This document shows, in pieces, positions 32,929 through 38,994 of a stretch of 64,000 bases of DNA. The notes beneath the pieces were generated by a model. The model saw only the letters and a list, made by a program, of their open reading frames with translations, was not told where the DNA came from and ran no database searches. Where the stretch lies: the IMG/VR virus record IMGVR_UViG_3300015368_000213, positions 61,710 to 125,709 of that record; one strand, given 5' to 3'. The position numbers were made by a program, and so were the translations under genes. Numbering within the stretch: position 1 is the first letter of the stretch; each line of letters opens with the position of its first letter. This stretch comes from a virus.

Positions 32929-34836
32929 ATCAGATTGTTCCCTAGAGCATACTTCGGTGAGTTTGCTTTTATTTAGGATATTTGATATCTCTGTGTAATA
33001 ATATGCATCACTATACTCAATACATACTTTAGTGTCGTCCGTAACGCAGTTTATACTGAATCCTCTGATCGCACTCGATGTTGTTGATGTTGCGATTATC
33101 TGGCATTTATTTTCTAATTCAATATTACCTTTATTCCAAACCACTACACCCTGCTGCATCCACATTGGTAGTGATTCGTATGATCTTTTGATTCTATCCA
33201 GAATTTCTCTTGCAGTTGCTGCTTTATGTGCTAATAGAGCAACAGTTTTTTCTTCATTAAATAATACATACCACAAGAAATACCCAACTAATGTGGAAGT
33301 ATTATGGGATAATATTCCATCCGTATATAATCTATGATCATTAGAAGCAACAGTCAGGTCATACATATTTGAGCTGTTTGTGGTTTCTATTACATCAACC
33401 ACCAAATCAACCCCATCCTCTGTTAATATTTTACTGTGATTTGGTATTAAATTTTTAGTGAATACTTGATTGTAATTGGAATCAAAAACAATATGATCAT
33501 CTGCGCATATTAATGATTTACCGCTTTTAGTTTTAATTATCCATTCTTTATACTTAATGGTTTTGTGTATATGTGTGATTGGCACCCAACCAGTATCAGA
33601 TAATACTTCCCAATTTTTAACTCCAAATGAATTGATAAATTTTCTTTCTACGTTGTTAGAAAGATCAGGCATTCGTCCAGTGCTTGTTTTCTGTTTGCTT
33701 TGAAATTTATCTCTCTTATTCTCAAGACTTGATAACCATCCACCATCAAGGAATGATCTCTGGCATGTTCTTTCATTTGATTCGACGGACGCATGTGGTG
33801 CCAATATTCTCCATCGAATTCTATTATTTTTTTCTTGTTTATATCTATGAAATCTGGAAGTATAGTTTTCCCATTCGAAAGCGTCAGACGATATTCTTTG
33901 TTCTGATAATTGATCATATCTTCCCTCTCCCATGTGGCAAAATATACCATCTCTGAATGATAATGTTCCATTATATCCTTGAATAATATTTGGGATATTT
34001 TGGAATAATTTTGCTTTTTGAAATTCTTCGACCATCTTTTCTGTCGATCCGACCAGATCTCTTTCCCAATCTCTTCCCCATATTTCTCTATGCATATTTC
34101 CAGCGAAAACGTAGTCTGTCTGTCTGATAGAAGCTGTTTTGCAAGAGTCTCGTCCCCATTCGCTTTCTTCATCCAATATTCCAGAGTGGTTGTTGAGTTT
34201 CCATTTTTCCTTCTGGTATTTGCTACTTTTTTGTGTATTTCCGTATCTATTGTACCCACAAATTTTTTGGAGAATGGTGAATACTTCCCTCCATGTTGAT
34301 ATGCTGGATTCTTTTCTCCCTTGAATCTTTCCGAATATTGGTTCATCAAATATTCGGACACTAGTTGGCTGTTTGGATGTTGTGTTTTGTATTCTTCTGT
34401 TGTTATCTTGTGTGTATTCCTTAAATGGGAATTCAATTGTTTCATCTTCTTTCCGCACATCAGACATTCTACTAAGGTGTTCATAAAAATCTCCTATTGT
34501 GATTTCATATATTTTATTGGTGATATTATTCTTCACCTTTACCTTAGTATTTATAAAAAAACATTTTCCAACTTGTCTTCCCGCCTTTATTATTATCCTG
34601 CGTTCTTTTTCTATAGTATCAATTGCATCTTTCTGGAAAGGATATAACTCAATATTGACATATCCTCTATCCAGAGTGATCATTTTTACATATTTTTCAA
34701 TAAAATAATGAGGGTCTTGTGAGCATCTGGCATATTCCAAAACCTGATCTTCAGTCATTGGTATATTTACACCATCCCTCTTTAGGCGTGGATTACCAAG
34801 ATAATGTTTAATTGCTGTTTTTATTTCTGGTATCAT
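32038..34836 (-). CDS. 17: Terminase gp17 N-terminal part with cis-intein, split-intein N-half and fused GIY-YIG endonuclease
   Basis: A 932-residue composite. Residues 1-91 are the start of the packaging ATPase up to the P-loop (AGRQVGK). Residues 92-512 are intein 1 (Cys92 to HN at 511-512). Residues 513-596 resume the terminase (TSTLVGYFLWYVLF to SAIRGFSIN). Residues 597-636 are the N-half of a split intein (CVTDDTKV...). From Met637 a GIY-YIG endonuclease runs to the stop. Joined by splicing, 91 + 84 + 371 residues give a 546-residue gp17 (T4: 610). Both catalytic ATP motifs are broken by inteins. The start overlaps the gp16 stop (ATGA). Confidence 0.9.
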   Translation of the reverse strand: MIPEIKTAIKHYLGNPRLKRDGVNIPMTEDQVLEYARCSQDPHYFIEKYVKMITLDRGYVNIELYPFQKDAIDTIEKERRIIIKAGRQVGKCFFINTKVKVKNNITNKIYEITIGDFYEHLSRMSDVRKEDETIEFPFKEYTQDNNRRIQNTTSKQPTSVRIFDEPIFGKIQGRKESSISTWREVFTILQKICGYNRYGNTQKSSKYQKEKWKLNNHSGILDEESEWGRDSCKTASIRQTDYVFAGNMHREIWGRDWERDLVGSTEKMVEEFQKAKLFQNIPNIIQGYNGTLSFRDGIFCHMGEGRYDQLSEQRISSDAFEWENYTSRFHRYKQEKNNRIRWRILAPHASVESNERTCQRSFLDGGWLSSLENKRDKFQSKQKTSTGRMPDLSNNVERKFINSFGVKNWEVLSDTGWVPITHIHKTIKYKEWIIKTKSGKSLICADDHIVFDSNYNQVFTKNLIPNHSKILTEDGVDLVVDVIETTNSSNMYDLTVASNDHRLYTDGILSHNTSTLVGYFLWYVLFNEEKTVALLAHKAATAREILDRIKRSYESLPMWMQQGVVVWNKGNIELENKCQIIATSTTSSAIRGFSINCVTDDTKVCIEYSDAYYYTEISNILNKSKLTEVCSREQSDMKYTVYQITNTKNGKIYVGFHKTNNINDGYMGSGKLIKLAIEKYGISAFDKKILGVFDCKEEAEKYEASIVTKEFTLREDTYNIAIGGNVRIMYGENNPFYGKQHTDTTKKMISEVQSTRQHIGDGIMLEGKSYLSMVDAIRATGLTKNQIISLAGNPDKDVYFCNEMKQKMAEEKFSNILDQRRNQKIISKQRFLGVPKSEDHKKKISTSLSGKKKTKEHIDKINKNPTKIEKTAEKHRGMRRSEESRNKMSAAAKGRQASNKGFVYCYNAETKEKMMCKPEDVPDGWVRGFAPK
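32929..33048 (-). other. Split intein N-fragment (about 40 residues or fewer)
   Basis: Cys597 of the first half gene starts block A (CVTDDTKVCIEYSD); the fragment likely ends after YYYTEISNILN. It follows SAIRGFSIN and is completed by the C-fragment at 31742-32041, so the insertion lies directly before Walker B. Confidence 0.82.
33648..34484 (-). CDS. Vsr-like (EDxHD-type) homing endonuclease gene overlapping intein 1 out of frame
   Basis: A 278-residue protein encoded inside intein 1 in a different minus-strand frame. It opens with a zinc finger (CLMCGKKMKQLNSHLRNTH, C2H2 type), then a DNA-binding middle (FKGEKNPAYQHGGKYSPFSKKF), and ends with a Vsr-like nuclease domain: ILPDFIDINKKKIIEFDGEYWHH, then GYQVLRIREIN. 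This family was described between split-intein halves in viral metagenomes. Expression signals are strong: AGGAG lies six bases before the ATG and a TATAAATA late-promoter match lies at 34548-34555. Both frames remain open over the full 837 bases. Confidence 0.87.
   Translation of the reverse strand: MNTLVECLMCGKKMKQLNSHLRNTHKITTEEYKTQHPNSQLVSEYLMNQYSERFKGEKNPAYQHGGKYSPFSKKFVGTIDTEIHKKVANTRRKNGNSTTTLEYWMKKANGDETLAKQLLSDRQTTFSLEICIEKYGEEIGKEIWSDRQKRWSKNFKKQNYSKISQILFKDIMEHYHSEMVYFATWEREDMINYQNKEYRLTLSNGKTILPDFIDINKKKIIEFDGEYWHHMRPSNQMKEHARDHSLMVDGYQVLRIREINFKANRKQALDECLIFLTT
34548..34555 (-). promoter_or_regulatory. Exact TATAAATA inside intein 1, upstream of the overlapping endonuclease gene
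   Basis: The minus strand carries TATAAATA within the first intein codons (encoding part of FINT), 64 bases before the endonuclease start. With the good ribosome binding site it would give independent late expression. It could be a coincidence of coding sequence. Confidence 0.5.
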
Positions 34837-35282
34837 GTTTTGTTACGAATGGCTTTAAGCAAATCTGCTGTAGTGCCCACAAATACGGCTTTGTCTACGT
34901 TTATGTTTGTATTTGTGTTACCATTTTCGTTCGTGTCCTTTGTTTTTGATAATAGATCACTTTTATCTTTTTGTATTTTGAGTAGTTTATCTACATTTTC
35001 TGCTTGAGTTTTTAATAGTGTCGCTATAACCTCATATGCTCTTGGATGCTGTGTATCCCTAGCAATCATAGATAGTTCCGTTATTGCAGCATTGCCGTGA
35101 TTGATGATGTTGTATATTTCTGATCTTGCGCTATCAGCATCGGTTTCTACATTATTAACATCATTTGTAGCAACGACTGTTTCTGTGGTGGCTATTTTTG
35201 TGTTTGAAGTAATTTCTGTGTATTCAGCCGTTATTGGAGCTGTGCCCAGTATACTAGATAAGTTTTTATCAAAGTCACTCAT
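34833..35282 (-). CDS. 16: Small terminase subunit gp16
   Basis: A 149-residue protein that recognises DNA and stimulates the gp17 motor. The central helix pair (IARDTQHPRAYEVIATLLKTQAEN, followed by a long KLLKIQKDK helix) matches T4 gp16 ([21 protein letters not shown]), and the later AVFVGTTADLLKAI fits T4 ATVFMGSPTELMDEI. The N-terminal 45 residues are polar and variable. Its stop overlaps the gp17 start and it follows gp15 in transcription by a few bases, the standard order. Confidence 0.9.
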   Translation of the reverse strand: MSDFDKNLSSILGTAPITAEYTEITSNTKIATTETVVATNDVNNVETDADSARSEIYNIINHGNAAITELSMIARDTQHPRAYEVIATLLKTQAENVDKLLKIQKDKSDLLSKTKDTNENGNTNTNINVDKAVFVGTTADLLKAIRNKT

Positions 35283-35290
35283 TTTAATAC

Positions 35291-36283
35291 CTAAATTGTT
35301 TCTATTATTGTCGTTGTGAATCCATAGTCATCATCCACATTTGCTGTTGGTGGATTTGGGGTTACTGTTATATTATCTAGCTGATGATTATCATTAACTA
35401 TTCGTGTGATATTCCATGTTGCGCCACTTACTGCACCATGTAATGATTTATTGTTATATAAAACACCATTCGTATCCACTATGGTTAGTGTATTTGATGT
35501 ATTATCCCATGACTCAACATATGCCGTAGCATTTGATCTCCCTATGGATGATCCCTCATATACTAATTCACCTATCTTATATCCAACACTACCACCATCA
35601 AGATTTAATATTTTTGTTCCTGTGGCATCTGTGTTATAGTAAAATGTATTAGCAGTTGCTTTATGTATTATTTTTGCTTCGTTTGTTGGTCCGTACAAAT
35701 ATCCTTGCATGGTAAATTGTAGAGTCCAAGTTAATACTCGAAGACTATCAGCTGATCCTTCATCCTGAACATCTTGGCTGACGGAATTTAATATCAATGG
35801 AAGATCATCCTCAACATCAGGTAATCCTAAAAGACTTGCCTTCAGTGTATAATCTGGGGAAAAATACGGAAGAATCTGCTCAACTATTTGTGTACCATCT
35901 TCCACATTCCTCACATATATGTTTAACGTAAAATTAAATGTGTATGGTGTTCTTTTTACTGTAACAACAGAACCAGTATCATTGTTATATGAGAATTCTG
36001 TGTTATATATCGATCTCTTTCTTACTGGATCATATATTATGGAATCCAATTCAAATCCCATTCTGGGTAAATTTACCTCAGTCTGTTTGAATAATTCTGG
36101 ATCTTGTGTGATTCTTTTATAGAATTTTTCTTTGTTTATATATGATAATGGAACAGTTATGCGTTCTATTTCAAATGTTCCGGTTTTGTCATGGCGCACA
36201 AGTCTAATATTATTAAACATTGTTCCGAATGCAACAACCATTTTCCTGATTGTTCTATGATAGAAATGTTGATTAGATAACAT
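35291..36283 (-). CDS. 15: Tail completion / sheath terminator protein gp15
   Basis: A 330-residue protein that caps the tail and joins it to the neck. The start MLSNQHFYHRTIRKMVVAFG, FNNIRLVRHD, the ITVPLSYINKEKFYKRI strand and LPRMGFELDSIIYD match T4 gp15 (LMGDLFSNIQIKR, IRVPITYASKEHF, LPRINLHLVDFSY). The C-terminal ~100 residues include an inserted strand-rich domain similar in wording to the C-terminal part of gp14 here (YEGSSIGRSNATAYVESWD versus YQGDSLDTATARGVVASWN). The ATG at 36283 overlaps the stop of the GIY-YIG gene (TGATG); a longer open frame upstream is not used. Confidence 0.88.
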   Translation of the reverse strand: MLSNQHFYHRTIRKMVVAFGTMFNNIRLVRHDKTGTFEIERITVPLSYINKEKFYKRITQDPELFKQTEVNLPRMGFELDSIIYDPVRKRSIYNTEFSYNNDTGSVVTVKRTPYTFNFTLNIYVRNVEDGTQIVEQILPYFSPDYTLKASLLGLPDVEDDLPLILNSVSQDVQDEGSADSLRVLTWTLQFTMQGYLYGPTNEAKIIHKATANTFYYNTDATGTKILNLDGGSVGYKIGELVYEGSSIGRSNATAYVESWDNTSNTLTIVDTNGVLYNNKSLHGAVSGATWNITRIVNDNHQLDNITVTPNPPTANVDDDYGFTTTIIETI

Positions 36284-36954
36284 CAGATTTGTTCTCTGAA
36301 AAATATTCTTCGTCCAGTTTCTGGGCAAATTCTCCAACGTCTACCAATTGTAGCATCACTCATCCTTTGCTTTTGTTCCATAGTTCTTTTATGTGATCTA
36401 TCTCTATTGGTCTTTGCTCGTCTTTTAACTTCTTCTGTTGTGGGAAAGTGTCTTTTTTCGATGGGAATAACTCGCCCCCTAGCTTTCTCCCCAATTTTTT
36501 TTCTTGTATCATCGGAGATGGTTTTGCCTTTATGTGCTATAGAAATTTTATTTTTAGCTTCTTCGGTATGATGCTTTCCCCACATTGGATTCAAACTGCC
36601 TCTTTGTTTTTCAGACATTAAATGTAAAGTTTCCGGTGTGTGTTTTTTCCCATGCATTGGTGGTACAGACTTCCCATAATTTAGATTCAACCAATCATCT
36701 TTTTCCACAACTCTAAGTTTATATAAAACCCTAGATTCCCAGTCTCTGGCATCTTTGGTCGTATCAAAAACTCTTCTGACCTCATAAAAAAAAGAATTCA
36801 CCCCATATTCGGCTATCAATCTCTTAACCTCTTTGGAGGATGAAAAATATTTATTCCAGAGATCATCCGGATGACAATCCAATTTGTATCTAACTCCATA
36901 ATATTTTTTGCCGGTGGGTTTGTGATAAAGATAATATGTAAATGGTATGGTCAT
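36283..36954 (-). CDS. GIY-YIG homing endonuclease between gp14 and gp15
   Basis: A 223-residue free-standing homing endonuclease. The core reads YYLYHKPTGKKYYGVRYK, then LWNKYFSSSKEVKRLI and FDTTKDARDWESRVL with a catalytic Glu. NUMOD3-type repeats follow (HGKKHTPETLHLMSEKQ, NPMWGKHHTEEAKNKIS) and a basic tail. The ATG at 36954 is chosen because TTGGAG precedes it by six bases; the longer frame begins with a TTG inside that site. A late-promoter-like ACTAAATA lies 25 bases upstream. The stop overlaps the gp15 start. Confidence 0.88.
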   Translation of the reverse strand: MTIPFTYYLYHKPTGKKYYGVRYKLDCHPDDLWNKYFSSSKEVKRLIAEYGVNSFFYEVRRVFDTTKDARDWESRVLYKLRVVEKDDWLNLNYGKSVPPMHGKKHTPETLHLMSEKQRGSLNPMWGKHHTEEAKNKISIAHKGKTISDDTRKKIGEKARGRVIPIEKRHFPTTEEVKRRAKTNRDRSHKRTMEQKQRMSDATIGRRWRICPETGRRIFFREQI

Positions 36955-36978
36955 TATATTCTCCAAGTTCGATATTAC

Positions 36979-36986
36979 TATTTAGT
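36979..36986 (-). promoter_or_regulatory. Late-promoter-like ACTAAATA before the GIY-YIG gene
   Basis: The minus strand carries ACTAAATA 25 bases before the endonuclease ATG at 36954, inside a short palindrome (ATTACT/AGTAAT arms). Confidence 0.5.
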
Positions 36987-37018
36987 AATTTTCGATTTTA
37001 GAGAATAGCATCACTTAA

Positions 37019-37924
37019 TCAATTTACCTCCCCGAACGGGTTATGCTCTGTGAAATCTAGGAAATTACCTGCTTCTATTTCTAATCTAGTGTTATCGTCG
37101 AGATTTTCCGTATTTGCATTCGTTATTGTTATTGATTCTGGTAATGTCCAGACTGCCCCACTTGAGTAGCCTTTTATATCAACACCAACAGCAAAATCAC
37201 CTTTGATATTTCTCAGTTTCAATTTTCTATCCGGTCTATTCCAAGAAGCAACAACACCTCGTGCCGTTGCTGTATCTAAAGAGTCACCCTGATACACCCA
37301 TTCATATTTTTGATATGTCCCAATCCCACCAGTATTTAGGATATGCTCCAAACTAAATCCTTGAACATCACCAATTCTATCAATTATCTCCACACCAGTA
37401 GTGAATAATTCTCCATTATATTTAAATGCTTCAAGTGAGAGAGAGTACATATATGGATTAGTTGAATCTCTTCCTAACTGGAAAAAGTTCTTTTCCTGTT
37501 CGACAAATTTAATTTCCATTAATTTATATTGTACTGGTAAATAAACCAAATCTCCTTCTTTTGGAACATGTCTCTCTGGTATGTTTTTATCTAGTTGTGC
37601 TGTGGTATTTTTCCACACAACCTTTTCAAAAGTTCGTCTAGCCATAACAACTGTGGCAGAATCTTGTATCTCTAATCCAAACTTGGAAAAAAATTCATGG
37701 TTGCCTGTGTATTCCTTGGTGGATTCAAGATACATATCTATCTTGAATGCTTTAGAAAAACATTTAACGGGATCATCACCAAACAACTCATCTGTGGAAG
37801 ATTGGGAATCCCTTGGAATATAATATACACTGATGCCATGATTCTTTATGGATTCAAGAATCATATCTTCAAGTAAAAACTGTTCACTTGTTGCATTTTG
37901 GTTATTAAAATATACGCTTGTCAT
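37019..37924 (-). CDS. 14: Neck protein gp14
   Basis: A 301-residue head completion/neck protein needed to join heads and tails. Recognisable family stretches are NNQNATSEQFLLEDMILESIKNHGI, VYYIPRD near the N-terminus, FKIDMYLESTKEYTG, FFSKFGLEIQDSATVVMARRTFE, and GDLVYLPVQYKLMEIKFVE. T4 gp14 is 256 residues; the extra ~60 residues near the C-terminus form a strand-rich domain like that in gp15 here. It starts five bases after gp13. Confidence 0.92.
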   Translation of the reverse strand: MTSVYFNNQNATSEQFLLEDMILESIKNHGISVYYIPRDSQSSTDELFGDDPVKCFSKAFKIDMYLESTKEYTGNHEFFSKFGLEIQDSATVVMARRTFEKVVWKNTTAQLDKNIPERHVPKEGDLVYLPVQYKLMEIKFVEQEKNFFQLGRDSTNPYMYSLSLEAFKYNGELFTTGVEIIDRIGDVQGFSLEHILNTGGIGTYQKYEWVYQGDSLDTATARGVVASWNRPDRKLKLRNIKGDFAVGVDIKGYSSGAVWTLPESITITNANTENLDDNTRLEIEAGNFLDFTEHNPFGEVN

Positions 37925-37929
37925 TTATA

Positions 37930-38688
37930 TTATCCAATCAAGAATGGTACTGGCTCTTCGTAAGTGTCGCGTAATTTCTGTTCTAATCTGGCAATTTCGG
38001 CATCTGCATCCGCATATATCTTCTCACCATTTATAATCATCCCACCCGGAAGAACATAACCACCATATTTGGTTAGATTTGATCCCCATTGTTTCTTTAT
38101 TAGTTGTGTGGTGTATTCCTTTAACCATATATCATTATATACACTATAATAATAATCCGGATCAATAATTCTTCTCGCCTCAACCACGATATAATCACCC
38201 ACATTCACTTTTGCTTGCCAATTCATTGCAATATATAATATGTTGGTGGTTTTATTGTATGTGAATGGTACTCTACCAGTTACGATCATATCCAACATTG
38301 CTAGATGTTCACGGGCAATAACGTAATACGTATATGAGCTGGATGTTAGATTGTAGAAGTCATTAAGTCTCAGTTGGTAATTGATATCAAACATATTAAA
38401 ACCACCAGCAGTAGTGGATGTCTGCTGTCCGGTCATTGGTAGTATGTTGTTAACTGATATAATATTATCAGACAATTCTATTTGCTGATTATCAATATGA
38501 TATTGTGTAACTTGTAAACCCAGCCAAGTCATTTCTGTACCATCATAATGATACTGCTGGAATAACTGCATGGCATCATCAATGCGATCTTCTACCTGAT
38601 CATCATCGACATTTATGTCAATAACAGGAAATCCCAGCTTTCGTAGGCAATAATCCTTTAATTCTTGTCTTGATGTTGGTTGTGCCAT
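37930..38688 (-). CDS. 13: Neck protein gp13
   Basis: A 252-residue neck protein that acts with gp14 to close the filled head. Family features are SRQELKDYCLRKLGFPVIDINVDDDQVEDRIDDA in pieces at the N-terminus, LFQQYHYDG, and the C-terminal LKEYTTQLIKKQWGSNLTKY with LPGGMIINGEKIYADA. T4 gp13 is 309 residues. A late-promoter-like site lies 26 bases upstream and gp14 follows closely. Confidence 0.93.
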   Translation of the reverse strand: MAQPTSRQELKDYCLRKLGFPVIDINVDDDQVEDRIDDAMQLFQQYHYDGTEMTWLGLQVTQYHIDNQQIELSDNIISVNNILPMTGQQTSTTAGGFNMFDINYQLRLNDFYNLTSSSYTYYVIAREHLAMLDMIVTGRVPFTYNKTTNILYIAMNWQAKVNVGDYIVVEARRIIDPDYYYSVYNDIWLKEYTTQLIKKQWGSNLTKYGGYVLPGGMIINGEKIYADADAEIARLEQKLRDTYEEPVPFLIG

Positions 38689-38713
38689 TAGATAAATTCC
38701 TCGTAATAATACA

Positions 38714-38721
38714 TATTTATC
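38714..38721 (-). promoter_or_regulatory. Late-promoter-like GATAAATA before gp13
   Basis: The minus strand carries GATAAATA, one base from TATAAATA, 26 bases before gp13. It separates the tail-fibre region from the neck genes. Confidence 0.6.
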
Positions 38722-38983
38722 ATTGCGGAATGATTACCCTTTTGCGTCCTGCATAGATAACAATGGTTCCAGCTGATCCAGTTATCCCACCAGAAGTAAC
38801 AGTAAATGAAAATTGGGATACACCGGAAGCAACATTATATGTTCCATCCGGATTTATAGTAACATCAGATGTCGTTCCACCAGTCACCGCAGTAACATCA
38901 ATGATATCCCCAGAAGCAATATCTGGGGATGCTGTTATTCTGACTGCTGTATTCCAATATGGGGTTGTTATTGTAGTACTCAT
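38720..38983 (-). CDS. Small Ig-like or fibre-type structural protein
   Basis: An 87-residue strand-rich protein not recognised as a known gene. Its core (AVRITASPDIASGDIIDVTAVTGG, then DGTYNVASGVSQFSFTV) closely resembles a domain in the next upstream-encoded spike (SSRITSTPDLASGDIVEVVSV, DGTFDASSSVTQFTCRV). It looks like one copy of a decorating beta domain shared between tail proteins. A start at 38983 follows the spike gene by about a dozen bases. Confidence 0.6.
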   Translation of the reverse strand: MSTTITTPYWNTAVRITASPDIASGDIIDVTAVTGGTTSDVTINPDGTYNVASGVSQFSFTVTSGGITGSAGTIVIYAGRKRVIIPQ

Positions 38984-38994
38984 ATTCTACCTAT

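Larger units (their letters stand above)
33301..34563 (-). other. Intein 1 in the gp17 Walker A loop
   Basis: 421 codons from Cys92 to Asn512; Thr513 is the +1 residue, and joining restores GRQVGK-TST. The N-part (block A CFFINTKVKV, to about GDFYEHL) is ~30 residues. The C-part from about residue 398 has VLSDTGWVPI, block B KSGKSLICADDHIVF, and block F/G MYDLTVASNDHRLYTDGILSHN in two pieces. The ~277 codons between them overlap an endonuclease gene in another frame and have no recognised domain in the intein frame. Confidence 0.88.

Noticed and set aside
33648-34484. Treating the overlapping endonuclease frame as a sequencing frameshift of intein 1
   Set aside because: The endonuclease has its own start, ribosome binding site and stop, and the intein frame is open from end to end with correct splice junctions, so no indel is needed to explain either product.
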